DNA of 40,956 nt from an uncultured Planctomycetales bacterium. Lineage in GTDB: Bacteria; Planctomycetota; Planctomycetia; Isosphaerales; Isosphaeraceae. The DNA lies in contig CAIYJE010000024.1 of the NCBI GenBank assembly GCA_903926465.1, positions 1 to 40,956 on the forward strand. Reading direction: 5' to 3'. The translations under genes and the position numbers were made by a program. The notes under the pieces are model-generated. The model saw nothing but the letters and a program-made list of their open reading frames with translations. It ran no database searches and was not told where the DNA came from. Shown one piece after another: positions 16,585 through 26,200 of the stretch (positions within the stretch are counted from its first letter, which is position 1; the number at the start of each line of letters is the position of its first letter).

Positions 16585-16937
16585 CCGTGACTCCCTAGGG
16601 GCCTATTGGGCCAGACTTCGATCACACACCGTTCCCAACCGAATCATCATGAAAGCCTGATCAAGAGGCTCTAGACGATTGGCCCGAAACAAGTTCCCGA
16701 ACAAAGGTGCCCGATTCCGCTTTCAACCTGTCCATTTAGATCGGGCAAAGCTACAAGGCAACTTCATGCCGGTTGGGGGCGAGTTTCCAGGTGCTTATGG
16801 CATCGTACCGACTGGCGAAACTTTGCCGGTTGCGGGAAAACGGCGGTGCATGGCCTCTTTGGAGCGTTTTGTCGATAGGGGGGGAGTGGCCGCGTTGCCG
16901 AGGTGACTGCCCCCCTTGGATGTTTGGCGGCTTCAGA
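16585..16937. other. Intergenic region between the small acidic gene and hemH
   Basis: About 350 bp. The end near hemH contains G7 (16876-16882) and C6 runs (16911-16916) that can pair imperfectly downstream of the hemH stop, but without a T-tract. The rest should hold the promoter of the small minus-strand gene. Short ORFs here start with TTG or are antisense and show no family features. Confidence 0.5.
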
Positions 16938-18047
16938 TCAAGCGCCTGGGCGGCCTGGGCCCCCTGCCCCGGTTGCGGCGGGTGGGCGTGCGGGCCTGGC
17001 TGGGGCCGGGCAGCAATTGACCGGGCACACGTCATGGTTGGCCGGGTAGAGGCCAATCGCCGGTCGATCCTGCGCCTGGTTCATCCGTTCGATGATCAGG
17101 TCGGCCATCATGGCCACGAACTTGGGATGGGTTCCCACCGTGGCCGATCTCACCATGTGTATGCCGTAAGAATCACACTTGTGGCGGGCTTCCTCGTCCA
17201 GGTCAAACATCACCTCCATGTGGTCAGACAGGAACCCCACGGGGTGGATGATCAGGTTCTTGAGGCCGTAGTTATGCAGCGAATCGATGTGCTCAAGGAT
17301 ATCAGGGCCCAGCCAAGGATCTTCCGGCCGACCGCTACGGCTCTGGAACACCAGTTCCCAGCGTTCTCGTGGAATCTTCAACTCGGTGGCGATTAACCGG
17401 CAGGTTTCCAGGAGCTGCTTTTCGTAATCGCAAGCCTGTGCCATGGAACTGGGAATGCTGTGCGCCGTGAATGCCAGGTGGAAGACATCGCGGTTTTCGG
17501 GTGGAATCTGTTCAATGGCCGTACGCAAGCGGTCGGCATTGGCGGCAATGAAGGCCGGGTGGTTGTAGTACACCCGCATCTTGTCGCAGGCGGGGGCCTG
17601 GTCTCCGGCCGCCTCGCGTGCCGCGATCACGTTTTCTCGGTACTGGCGGCAGCTTGAGTAGGAGCTGTAGGCGGCCAGTACCACCGAGAGGGCCTTCTTG
17701 ACGCCGGCTTCGGTCATGGTCTTGAGGGTATCTTCCAGCATGGGGTGCCAGTTGCGGTTCCCCCAGTAAAGCGGCAGGTTAACCCCGCGCTGGTCGAGCT
17801 CGGTGCGCAGGGCGGCCATCAGCTCACGCACCTGGGCGTTGATGGGGCTTACGCCGCCAAAGTGCTGGTAGTGCTCTGCCACTTCAAGCAGACGCTCTCG
17901 GGGCACGGGTCGGCCCCGGACCACGTTCTCCAGGAACGGCATCACGTCTTCCGGCTTCTCCGGCCCGCCAAAACCAACAATCAACAGGGCGTCATAGCCG
18001 GCAAGGTTCTGGGGCAGATTCGATTGCGGGGCGGCGGTGGTGGCCAT
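16938..18047 (-). CDS. hemH: Ferrochelatase
   Basis: A 369-residue enzyme that inserts Fe2+ into a porphyrin at the end of heme synthesis. Recognisable parts are LLIVGFGGPE (21-30), HFGGVSPIN (62-70), AAYSSYSSCRQYREN (125-139), the catalytic histidine in TAHSIPSSM, QSRSGRPEDPWLGPD, and the metal-site glutamate in GFLSDHMEVMFDLD. C133 in the SCRQY segment plus C341, C345 and C346 near the C-terminus sit roughly where actinobacterial ferrochelatases hold a [2Fe-2S] cluster. The tail after C346 is an unusual Pro/Ala/Gly-rich extension of about 23 residues. The ATG at 18047 has a weak ribosome site. It could use coproporphyrin rather than protoporphyrin; sequence alone does not decide this. Confidence 0.93.
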   Translation of the reverse strand: MATTAAPQSNLPQNLAGYDALLIVGFGGPEKPEDVMPFLENVVRGRPVPRERLLEVAEHYQHFGGVSPINAQVRELMAALRTELDQRGVNLPLYWGNRNWHPMLEDTLKTMTEAGVKKALSVVLAAYSSYSSCRQYRENVIAAREAAGDQAPACDKMRVYYNHPAFIAANADRLRTAIEQIPPENRDVFHLAFTAHSIPSSMAQACDYEKQLLETCRLIATELKIPRERWELVFQSRSGRPEDPWLGPDILEHIDSLHNYGLKNLIIHPVGFLSDHMEVMFDLDEEARHKCDSYGIHMVRSATVGTHPKFVAMMADLIIERMNQAQDRPAIGLYPANHDVCPVNCCPAPARPARPPAATGAGGPGRPGA

Positions 18048-18448
18048 GGCTACGGTTCAGTTCAATTCAAGGGGTTTTGTTGGTCGCGTGTAAAGATTGC
18101 GGCCTGGACTCTGAGCACGGCAGCAATCAGGCTATTATATCAGTTATAGGCAGATTCCCTGAAATGGGAATGATTGGGCGGTGGCAGACTGGCAAAAGCG
18201 GGCTTCCAGGGGATTGCGTCCAGCCTATGAGCCGGGTCCAATCAACGTCAATCGTGCCAGAACCACCAGGCCTGCCGGCCGATCTCCGCCTAATTCGCGG
18301 TACACAATTGGGTGACCCCGGCCAACAACCCCCCAAGGCAGCCCAGGGCGGTTGTCACCCCGTGGGAAACCCAATCGCAACCCGCCACACACGCCACGCA
18401 CCCTGCCCTGTTGTTTGCTTCTGGTGCGTGAAAAAAGGATAACTCCCA
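18048..18448. other. Divergent promoter region between hemH and the oxidoreductase
   Basis: About 400 bp between two divergent starts, so it should contain promoters for both. It includes an AT-rich patch at 18131-18150 and GC-rich partly self-complementary sequence around 18300-18360. I could not assign promoter boxes or an operator with confidence, and no ORF here is convincing. Confidence 0.5.
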
Positions 18449-19759
18449 ATGGCGAGCAATGATTCTGCCCAGTTCACGCGGCGACAGGTGCTGGGCGGGG
18501 CCGCGGCCAGCCTGGCGTTCGGTTTTCCAGCGATTGTGCCGAGCACGGTTTTTGGCCGACCCGGGCGCAATCCGCCGAGCGAGCGGATTGGCGTGGCCAT
18601 GATTGGCTGCGGCAAAATGGCCAATGATTACCATATTCCCGAGCTACTGAAGTTTGAAGATGTGCGGGTGCTGGCCGTGTGCGAAGTGGATCGCACCCGG
18701 CGCGAGGCGGCCAAACAGCGGGTGGACAAGGCGTACAGCGGTAAGGCCGAGTCCAACGCCTGTGCAACCACGGCCGATTTTCGGGATCTGATTGGCCGTA
18801 AAGATATCGACGCGGTTTGCATTGCCACGCCCGAACACTGGCATGCCATTCCCGCCATCGAGGCGATGAAGGCCGGCAAGGATGTGTACTGTGAGAAGCC
18901 GCTCACACTCACATTGGCCGAAGCCAAGCGTTGCGTAGACGTGGCTCGCAAGTACGAGCGGGTGTTCCAGACCGGCAGCCAGCAGCGGTCGAACGTGTTC
19001 GGGCCGTTCCGCGAGGCGGCCGAGATCATTCAGAGCGGCCGGCTGGGTCAGATGATCAGTGTAGCGGTGGGCGTGCCTGAGCCTAGCAAGTTCTGTGACC
19101 TGCCAGGCGAGGAAATGGAGCCAGGCCTAGACTGGGACCTGTGGCTGGGTGCCGCGCCAATGCGGCCTTACAGTTCGGTGCTTAGCCCACGCGGGGTGCA
19201 TAACACGTTCCCTGCTTGGCGGAGCTATCGCGAATATGCCAACGGCGGCCATTCCGATATGGGGGCCCATCATTACGATATTGCGCAGTGGTGTTTGGGC
19301 ATGGACGGCTCGGGGCCGGTTGAAATTCTGCCGCCCCTGGATCCCGAAGCGCAGACGGGCGCCATTTTCCGGTACGCCAATGGCGTGACGATGATCCACG
19401 GCGGACCCAGCGGGTGCACGTTCACCGGGACCGAGGGGATCCTGCGGATCGATCGCGGGCACCTTTCCAGCGATCCCGGCAAGATTGTGGCTGATCCGCT
19501 GGGCGAGAGCGAGGTCCACCTGTTCAAGTCGCCGGGCCATCATCGCAACTGGCTAGACTGCATCAAAAGCCGAGAGCGGCCGGTGGCCGACGTGGAGATT
19601 GGGGCCCGCACGGTGGCCATTCCCATTCTGGGGAACCTGGCCTACTGGCATCAGCGCCCGCTGCGCTGGGATCCGCAAACGTGGCAGTTTGCGGATGCCG
19701 AGGCCAACGCCTGGCTCGATTTCGAACGCCGCGACCCCTGGCAGTTGCCAGCCTTATGA
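18449..19759 (+). CDS. Tat-exported Gfo/Idh/MocA-family oxidoreductase
   Basis: A 436-residue NAD(P)-dependent sugar-type dehydrogenase. AAGGA lies nine bases before the ATG. The N-terminus has a twin-arginine signal (TRRQVLGG at about 10-17, then a hydrophobic Ala-rich segment), so the folded protein should be exported with its cofactor. The Rossmann domain begins with IGVAMIGCGKMA, followed by VLAVCEVD, DAVCIATPEHWHA and the lysine motif CEKPLT. The substrate domain includes GGHSDMGAHHYDIAQW, whose histidines probably serve the active site. Such Tat-dependent members are highly expanded in Planctomycetes and are linked to sugar and polysaccharide use. The GH127 gene about 500 bp downstream on the same strand suggests a carbohydrate role. 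The exact substrate is unknown. Confidence 0.92.
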   Translation: MASNDSAQFTRRQVLGGAAASLAFGFPAIVPSTVFGRPGRNPPSERIGVAMIGCGKMANDYHIPELLKFEDVRVLAVCEVDRTRREAAKQRVDKAYSGKAESNACATTADFRDLIGRKDIDAVCIATPEHWHAIPAIEAMKAGKDVYCEKPLTLTLAEAKRCVDVARKYERVFQTGSQQRSNVFGPFREAAEIIQSGRLGQMISVAVGVPEPSKFCDLPGEEMEPGLDWDLWLGAAPMRPYSSVLSPRGVHNTFPAWRSYREYANGGHSDMGAHHYDIAQWCLGMDGSGPVEILPPLDPEAQTGAIFRYANGVTMIHGGPSGCTFTGTEGILRIDRGHLSSDPGKIVADPLGESEVHLFKSPGHHRNWLDCIKSRERPVADVEIGARTVAIPILGNLAYWHQRPLRWDPQTWQFADAEANAWLDFERRDPWQLPAL

Positions 19760-20256
19760 GTTCAGAAGTCATAGTACGGAGAAAGTTGCGGCGCTATGGG
19801 TCGAAGCACCGGGCGCCGCACTTCTTATCGCCTGAAGTGTAAGTGAGGGATTCTTCCGCATTTCCAAACTGATAACCATTCAGCCAAATTCGGTGAATCA
19901 AGGAAAAGGTCTCGGTTTTGAGGGCTGAAAGCCCGTTTCATGACAGCCCAGCCCAACGGGCTGGGTTAAGGTTGCCCGCGAAAAAAACTAGGCCCTCCCA
20001 GGGCGGTTCAAGTTCCATTGAATCGCCCCTACAGGGCTCAACACTCTAAAATCCAGGAGTATTTCGTAGGTTGTTGGTTACCCAGGGCTGCGCCCTGGGC
20101 TCTCTTGAAACGCCCCTTCAGGGCTTCAGACAATCCGTCACCCAGGTTTTACAAAAATTCGGCTGAATGCTTTTCCACAGAGAAACAGTTACCTCGCGGA
20201 CTTGGAGTCCGTCCCGGATTTGAGCCTTGAGTCAGGTTCCCAAGGAATTTTAGGTA
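19760..20256. other. Intergenic region with a palindrome cluster before the GH127 gene
   Basis: About 500 bp. GCGGCGC (19788-19794) and GCGCCGC (19813-19819) can form a 7-bp stem just after the oxidoreductase stop, a weak terminator candidate. The middle holds the short palindromes listed separately (19922-20130). The ribosome site AAGGA for the GH127 gene lies at 20242-20246. The 70-residue ORF across the palindromes is almost certainly not a gene. Confidence 0.6.
19922..20130. repeat. Cluster of short GC palindromes (dispersed repeat family)
   Basis: At least five small hairpins follow each other: GGGCTGAAAGCCC (19922-19934); CCCAGCCC/GGGCTGGG around AAC (19947-19965, 8 bp); GCCCT/AGGGC around CCC (about 19993-20005); GCCCCTACAGGGC (about 20026-20038); CCCAGGGC/GCCCTGGG around TGC (20081-20099, 8 bp); and GCCCCTTCAGGGC (about 20112-20124). 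Units share the idea GCCC-N-GGGC but differ in loop and spacing, so this is not a CRISPR array. Similar clusters occur between genes in many planctomycete and verrucomicrobial genomes; that is recollection. Confidence 0.75.
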
Positions 20257-22677
20257 ATGGAACGATACTGGTTGGCGCTGATCTTGGGACTTGGGAATTC
20301 GTGCACGGTGGCCGACGAGCCGACGGTGCGCCTGACCTCGGTCCCAATTCAAAACGTTACGATTCATGATGAATTCTGGTCGCCCAAGCTCAAGGTCTGG
20401 CGTGAGGTGACGATTGCCGACTGCTTCGCCAAGTTTGAGAACGACCGTGGTGGAGCGCTCAATAATTTTGACCGGGTGCGTGACGGTAAAGCTGGCAACC
20501 ATGCCGGTCCTGAGTGGTATGACGGTTTGATCTACGAGATGATCCGCGGCAGTGCCGACTTCCTGGCGGCCGGCAAGGATGAGGCGCTTGAGCAGCGGCT
20601 GGATGGCTACATCGACCGGATTGCGGCGGCCGCGGCCAAAGATCCGCAGGGGTACCTCAACACCTGGACGCAGTTGATGGCGCCAGACAAGCGCTGGGGG
20701 CTGAATGGTGGCAATGATGTTCAGCAGCATGAGGTGTATAACGCTGGCGCTCTGGTGGAAGCCGGCGTGCATTACTACCGGGCCACGGGTAAGACCTCGC
20801 TCTTGAAAGTGGCGGTAAGGCTGGCCAACCATATGGCCGATGTCATGGGACCGCCGCCCAAGCAAAACGTGGTGCCGGGCCACTCGCTAAGCGAAGAAGC
20901 GCTGGTGAACCTGTACCGATTGTTTCAGGAACAGCCTGATCTCAAGGCCTTGATGCCGGTGCCGGTGGATGCGACGCGGTACCTGAAGCTGGCCGAGTTT
21001 TGGATTGAGAATCGTGGCAACCATGAGGGCCGGCGAGATTTCGCTGCGTATGCCCAGGACCACAAGCCGGTGCTGGCTCAAGAGACCATTGAGGGGCATG
21101 CGGTACGGGCCACTCTGCTGTGCGCGGGCCTGGTGGCGGCCGGTGTTGAGAATGGCCGGCCAGAGTACCTGGCCGCGGCCAAACGGCTTTGGGAGAACAT
21201 GGTTGAAAAGCGTATGTATGTGATTGGTGGCCTCGGGGCCGTGGCCGGACATGAGGGGTTTGGACCAGACTACGTGTTGCCGAACAATGGCTACCTGGAA
21301 ACGTGCGCGGCCATTGGGGCCGGGTTTTTCCATCAGAGCATGGGGCTGGCCCTGGCCGACGGGCGGTATGCCGATGAACTGGAGCGGGTGCTTTACAACG
21401 GGATCCTGAGCGGCGTTTCCCTGCGCGGAGATAGTTACTTTTATGAGAATCCGCTTGAGGCCGGTAAGGCACGCAAGCGGTGGGCCTGGCATGAATGCCC
21501 GTGCTGCCCGCCCATGTTCCTGAAGCTGATGGGAGCGTTGCCGGGCCTGATCTATGCACAAGCACCTGGTGCTGTGTATGTGAACCTGTTCATTGGGAGT
21601 CAGGCCCAGCTTACTGTCGATGGAACCCCGGTACGGCTTACGCAGGTCACCCGTTACCCCTGGGATGGAGCTATTGAGCTGGCGGTTAACCCGTCCGCTG
21701 GTCGAGAGTTCGACGTTTTCGTGCGGCTGCCCGCCTGGTGCCAGAAGCCCGAGATCTTGGTGAATGGCCAGGCGGTGGCCGATTACGAGCGGGTGCGTGG
21801 ATATGCCCGCTTGCACCGAAGCTGGCAGCCGGGCGACGTGGTGAAGCTCAATTTGCCGATGCCCGTGCAGCGGATCAAGGCCGACCCTCGGGTCGAGGCC
21901 TGCAAGGGGCGTGTCGCCCTTCAGCGCGGGCCGCTGGTGTACTGCCTGGAAGGGGCCGATAACGCGGGCCACGTGCGGAACCTGGTGATACCCCCCAACA
22001 CGCCTCTGGAGATCGAGTTTGTGCCCAGCCTGCTGGGTGGCGTGGAATTGATCAAAGGGAAGGCCCAGGCCTTGGTGGGCAGCCATCGGTCTGACCAGCT
22101 TTACCACCCGGCAGACCAGGAGCCCGCGATTAGCACGGTTGATTTCCGGGCGGTTCCGTACTATGCCAATGCCAACCGTGAGCCAGGAGAGATGATGGTG
22201 TGGATGGCCGAGGAGCCGAGCCAGGCCGCCCTGCTGCCGGCACCAACCGTTGCCAGCCAAGCCACGCCGTCAGCCTCGCACTGCTGGCAAAATGACACGG
22301 TGGCCGGCCTGAACGATCTGGTTGACCCGCACGCCTCAGACGACGCAACCATTTCCCGCTTGACTTGGTGGAATCACAAGGGGACCAGCGAGTGGGTCCA
22401 GTACAATTTTGATCGCCCTGAGGAAATCTCGGCCGTGCAGGTTTACTGGTGGGATGAGCGGCGCATCCAGGCCCACTGTCGAGTTCCGCAAAGCTGGCGG
22501 CTCTTGTACCTGGATGGCGAGGTTTGGAAGCCGGTGGCTGGATCTACGGGTTATGGGACCGAGATCGACCAGTTCAACCGGGTGACATTCAACCCGGTGG
22601 AAACCCAGGCGCTTCGGCTGGAGGTGCAGCTTCAGCCCGAATGGTCGGGCGGCATTCTGGAATGGCGTGTGGAGTGA
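20257..22677 (+). CDS. GH127 beta-L-arabinofuranosidase-like enzyme with C-terminal F5/8-type domain
   Basis: An 806-residue exported glycoside hydrolase. The first 20 residues look like a signal peptide cleaved near V-A-D-E. The (alpha/alpha)6 catalytic domain carries the GH127 signatures: a glutamate in GHEGFGPDYVLPN (the acid/base position), the metal-site pair in GYLETCAAIG, and HECPCCPPMF with the CC pair that supplies the cysteine nucleophile and zinc ligand in the characterised Bifidobacterium enzyme. A beta-sandwich region follows. The last 150 or so residues (from about HCWQNDTVAG) resemble an F5/8-type C galactose-binding domain, probably for carbohydrate binding. Expected activity is removal of beta-L-arabinofuranose, or a related sugar, from glycans. 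The preceding oxidoreductase may process sugars released by it. AAGGA lies ten bases before the ATG. Confidence 0.9.
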   Translation: MERYWLALILGLGNSCTVADEPTVRLTSVPIQNVTIHDEFWSPKLKVWREVTIADCFAKFENDRGGALNNFDRVRDGKAGNHAGPEWYDGLIYEMIRGSADFLAAGKDEALEQRLDGYIDRIAAAAAKDPQGYLNTWTQLMAPDKRWGLNGGNDVQQHEVYNAGALVEAGVHYYRATGKTSLLKVAVRLANHMADVMGPPPKQNVVPGHSLSEEALVNLYRLFQEQPDLKALMPVPVDATRYLKLAEFWIENRGNHEGRRDFAAYAQDHKPVLAQETIEGHAVRATLLCAGLVAAGVENGRPEYLAAAKRLWENMVEKRMYVIGGLGAVAGHEGFGPDYVLPNNGYLETCAAIGAGFFHQSMGLALADGRYADELERVLYNGILSGVSLRGDSYFYENPLEAGKARKRWAWHECPCCPPMFLKLMGALPGLIYAQAPGAVYVNLFIGSQAQLTVDGTPVRLTQVTRYPWDGAIELAVNPSAGREFDVFVRLPAWCQKPEILVNGQAVADYERVRGYARLHRSWQPGDVVKLNLPMPVQRIKADPRVEACKGRVALQRGPLVYCLEGADNAGHVRNLVIPPNTPLEIEFVPSLLGGVELIKGKAQALVGSHRSDQLYHPADQEPAISTVDFRAVPYYANANREPGEMMVWMAEEPSQAALLPAPTVASQATPSASHCWQNDTVAGLNDLVDPHASDDATISRLTWWNHKGTSEWVQYNFDRPEEISAVQVYWWDERRIQAHCRVPQSWRLLYLDGEVWKPVAGSTGYGTEIDQFNRVTFNPVETQALRLEVQLQPEWSGGILEWRVE

Positions 22678-22710
22678 GCGTGGCCTCCCAAGTCGTCTAC
22701 GCTTTGTCTG

Positions 22711-22743
22711 AACGGCTTCTCCCGCTTGGCGGGAGAAGCCGTT
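22711..22743. repeat. 15-bp hairpin, copy 1 of a dispersed CTTCTCCCGCTTG element
   Basis: AACGGCTTCTCCCGC (22711-22725) pairs perfectly with GCGGGAGAAGCCGTT (22729-22743) around TTG. It is followed by GACGCGCCGGCTTCG, and the second copy at 22838 is followed by nearly the same sequence, so the repeated unit is longer than the hairpin. There is no T-tract. It may stop or stabilise the GH127 transcript from 34 bases past the stop. Confidence 0.75.
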
Positions 22744-22762
22744 GACGCGCCGGCTTCGTCCT

Positions 22763-22790
22763 CGTCCATTCCATCCATACCGTCCATTCT
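22763..22790. repeat. Tandem 9-mer array related to the 1178-1238 repeat
   Basis: Three near-copies of a 9-mer follow each other: GTCCATTCC, ATCCATACC, GTCCATTCT. The same 9-mer phase (TTCCGTCCA) is found in the inverted repeat behind the M61 peptidase gene, 21 kb away. This points to a dispersed element family rather than chance. Confidence 0.5.
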
Positions 22791-22837
22791 TCTGTTCCGC
22801 TCGTAAGATCCGTGGTTCCATTCTGTCAGCGATTATG

Positions 22838-22869
22838 AACCGCTTCTCCCGCTTGCGGGAGAAGGGGTT
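22838..22869. repeat. 14-bp hairpin, copy 2 of the dispersed element
   Basis: AACCGCTTCTCCCG (22838-22851) pairs with CGGGAGAAGGGGTT (22856-22869) with one mismatch and a 4-nt loop. It shares its core and the following GGCGCGCCGGCTTCG with the copy at 22711, 127 bp upstream, in the same orientation. Confidence 0.7.
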
Positions 22870-23135
22870 GGCGCGCCGGCTTCGAGTGGGGTTGCGGGTT
22901 GTGGTGCTGGTGTAAGAGAAAACGTCCACATGCAGCCGGCACGATTCGGATGTGGGGGACCGGACCGATTGTTGGACGCGTGGTTGATGCAAGACGAAGA
23001 GATCCGCTCGCTGCCGTGCCACATGCTCTGTTCAGATCCTTGCTCGAATGCACTCCCGGTTCGGCCCTTGGGCCATTTTTCAAGGCTCAGGGCGACGGTC
23101 TCGAAGCTTTGTGACGGAATTCGGCGAATGGGTAC

Positions 23136-23176
23136 AAAAAGAGCGGGCGTGGTTTCCGGTTGGAAGCCACGCCCGC
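23136..23176 (-). terminator. Intrinsic terminator of the three-repeat giant protein gene
   Basis: On the minus strand, starting 36 bases past the stop codon, GCGGGCGTGGCTTCC pairs with GGAAACCACGCCCGC (15 bp including one G-U pair, 4-nt loop). TCTTTTT follows (plus-strand A-run at 23136-23140). This is a textbook Rho-independent terminator and fixes the transcript end of the gene that stops at 23213. Confidence 0.85.
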
Positions 23177-23212
23177 CCTTGAGCGAGGTTGATCGGGTTG
23201 TTCGCTGCGAGA

Positions 23213-26200
23213 TCAACCGAAGAAGAGGCCGCTCAGCACGGCGTTGGTGTTGCTGGTGTTAATCACCTTGAAGGTGACGTTACCCGAGACGTTCCAGACG
23301 TAGTAGACACCGTTCTGGAAGCTGGAGAGCGCGCGAGTATCAAGCACGGCACCGGTGGCGGTGTCGAGAACTTGAATGGTCTCAGTTCGGTTGGCGTTGT
23401 CCCAGTCCAGCGCGTAAAGTGCCACCTGGTGGGTGTTGCCGTCTGTGATGTTCACAGCCGCGTTGAAGCTGTTGTTGCTGAACCAGGTGGCCGCGATGCG
23501 GTCGGTGGAGCCGACAGCCGCTTTCTGGAGCGCCCGAACATTGCTGGTCGAGGCGTTCCAGGTGTAGTTTGAGGCGTTCTGGATGTTGAGGGTGGCGTAG
23601 CCTGGGATGCTGGGGTTATTGGCGCTGGGGTCCTGGCTGATGTCAAAGCCATTTGCGCCGTAAGTCCCCTTCCAGGTGCCCTCCGTACTGGTGTTCTGGG
23701 TCACAAAGGTCGCGGTGCTGGTGGCGACCGGTGCCCCACCGAAGAAGAGGCCGCTGATGACGGCATTGCTGCTACCGGTGTTGATCACCTTGAAGGTCAC
23801 GTTGCCATGAATGTTCCAGACGAGGTAGGCACCGTCATGGAAGTTGGAAATTGAGCGGGTGTCAAAGACCACGCCGGTGGCGGTGTCAATTGCCTGAATG
23901 GTCTGGGACCGGGAACTGGTATCCCAGTCCAGAGCATACAGGGCAACCTGGTGGGTCTGGCCGTCGGTGATCGAGACGTTGATTGAGAATTCCTTGTCAG
24001 CGTACCAACTGCCGGCGATCCGGCTGGTGGCATCGGTCGCGGCCTTCTCAAGCGCACGCGTTTCTGCGGTCGACGCGTTCCAGGTGAAGTTGGAGGCCGA
24101 CTGGAGCGAAACGTTGGCGTAGGCGGGGAAACTCGGGTTGTTGGCGCTGGTGTCCTGGCTGATGTCCCAGCCATTCGCGCCGTAAACCCCCTTCCAGTTC
24201 CCCTGGGTGGTTATGTCTTTGGTGACGTAGGACGCGCCGCTGCTGGAGCTTGGAGCGCCACCGAAGAACAAACCGCTGAGCACGGCGTTGGTGTTATCGG
24301 TGGAGTTGGTGTTGGTGACCCTGAAGGTCACGTTGCCGCTGATATTCCAGATCAGGTAGCTTCCGTCATGGAAGTTGGCCAGCGATCGGGTATCGAGCAC
24401 GGTCCCGGTGGCATCATCAACCACCTGGATGCTTTCGGACCGGACGAAGCTGCTCCAGTCTAGGCCATAAAGGGCAACCTGGTGGGTCTGGCCGTCGGTG
24501 ATGTGGACGTCGATTGAGAAGGTGTCTGCGTTGTACCAGGTTCCGGCAATGTGTTCAGGAGAGTTGACGGCGGCCTTCTGCAGCGCCCGGACGTTGGTGG
24601 TGGTGGCGGCCCAGGTATAGTCGGCCGCATTCGCGAACGTAACGTTAGCGTACGAAGGGTATGTCGGGTTATTGCTGCTGGTATCCTGGCTGACGTTCCA
24701 GCCATCGGCACCATAAACTCCCTTCCAGTTCCCCTGCGTGGCAGAGTCTTGCTTCACGTAGACGGCAGTACCGGAAGCGCCTGAGGGGCTCACCGTCACG
24801 TTGCCAGATCCGGAACCGGCCAGGAAATTCTGGCTATCGCCGCTGTAAAGGGCGGTAATAGTGTGGGCACCAATAACCAGCGAAGCGTCTGTGATGGTGG
24901 CAATACCATTGACCACGCTGACCGGGCTACCGTAATTGGTGCCATCTACCTGGAACTGGACCGTTCCGCTGGTGGGCTTGACCAGATTGCTGGCCACAGC
25001 AGAGACGTTGGCTGTAAATGTGACCGTATCACCCAGCACGGGTGACGTGGGGCTAAAGGTCACTGTGGCGGTTGAAGCGGTTTTGGTGATGGTGCCCGGA
25101 CCCGTGGCCACCGTAACCGTGTAGTTGCTAACCAGCGTGCTGCCCACGGGAGAGAGATCCGCAGGGCTCAGTGTGGCTGTCACGGTATTCGCCGTGTTGA
25201 CATCTTTGCTGTTATACGTGCCCGAAGTCTGGGTGACCGTAAGGTTATCGGTGCCCACAAAACCGCTCAGGCTGAAGTTCGAGGAAGTGAGAGTGGCGTT
25301 TGTGTTGCCATCATAGATCTTGGTGGGGCTGCCAATGATCGACGCGGTGAGTTGCTTGGGGGTTACCGTGAGGTTCTGGGTGAGCTGGGTTGAGACCAGC
25401 ATCTTGTACGGGCCATCCACGGTGGAGTAGGTGCCGGCGTTGTTGGAAAAGAATTCGCCGGTCACGCCAAGCGCCGTGAGCGGGGTCGTCGAATTATAAG
25501 CCCACTGAGCCGAGGTATCTCCGGCCGCTCCAGCCTGAACGGTAACCCAGTACCTGGTATTGGCGTCGAGCGAATAGGGCGTGTCCAGGTTGTAAGTATA
25601 CGGGGTGCTGGTTGACGTGAGTGACGTATCATTCACGCTGGCGATCAGCTTCAGGAATTGTCCGGGGCCGATATCGCCACCCGTGGTGGCCTGCAGCAGC
25701 ACAAAGAAATTGCCACCGACTGGTCGATGGGTTCCATCATAGCGCAGTGGCAGCGTGATGGAACTCAGGGACATGGCTTGCGAGCCGGTGCTGAACGAAT
25801 CACTCAGCGGACCATAGCCGCCGGCGTAGGCGTTGTCGTTACCATCCGTGGCCATGGGAAGATTGTCATAGATAATGGGATTATTGCTGGCGCTGGCGTC
25901 AAAAGTACCGGCACCGGCATAAACTGCCGTGATGGTATGACTACCGGCATTCAATCCGCTGACCGGTTCCGTGGCCACCCCGCCAGACAGGCTTACCGGC
26001 GCACCATAGTTTGAGCCATCGACCTGGAACTGAACCTGGCCGGTAGGCACGCCGGTGGCCGGGGCAATGGGAGTGACCGTAGCGGTGAGGGTTGCAGACT
26101 GGCCGTACACAATGGATGAAAGAGACGAGGTGAGCGACGTGACTGTTCCAGTCATCAGTTCGCGGCCTTCGAGTATTTCGAGGCCACTCAACAAGCGTTC

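Larger units (their letters stand above)
22678..23212. other. Convergent intergenic region with repeats and a terminator
   Basis: About 535 bp between the GH127 stop (plus) and a giant-protein stop (minus). It holds two related hairpins (22711-22743, 22838-22869), a GTCCATTCC-type 9-mer array (22763-22790) and an intrinsic terminator for the minus-strand gene (23136-23176). Several short ORFs cross these repeats; none has a ribosome site or family match I would trust. Confidence 0.65.

Noticed and set aside
16773-17396. 207-codon plus-strand frame
   Set aside because: Mostly antisense to ferrochelatase and lacking any family feature.
19922-20130. Possible CRISPR array
   Set aside because: Unit length, loop and spacing vary, there are no constant 25-40 nt repeats, and no cas genes are in the window.
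20018-20230. Small ORF of 70 codons
   Set aside because: It translates the palindrome cluster. Such W-L-P-R-A-A-P-W-A-type ORFs are a known artefact of these repeats.
20887-22260. 457-codon open frame on the minus strand
   Set aside because: Antisense to the GH127 gene; His/Gln/Pro-rich translation with no domain, while the plus strand has the CC and ETC catalytic motifs.
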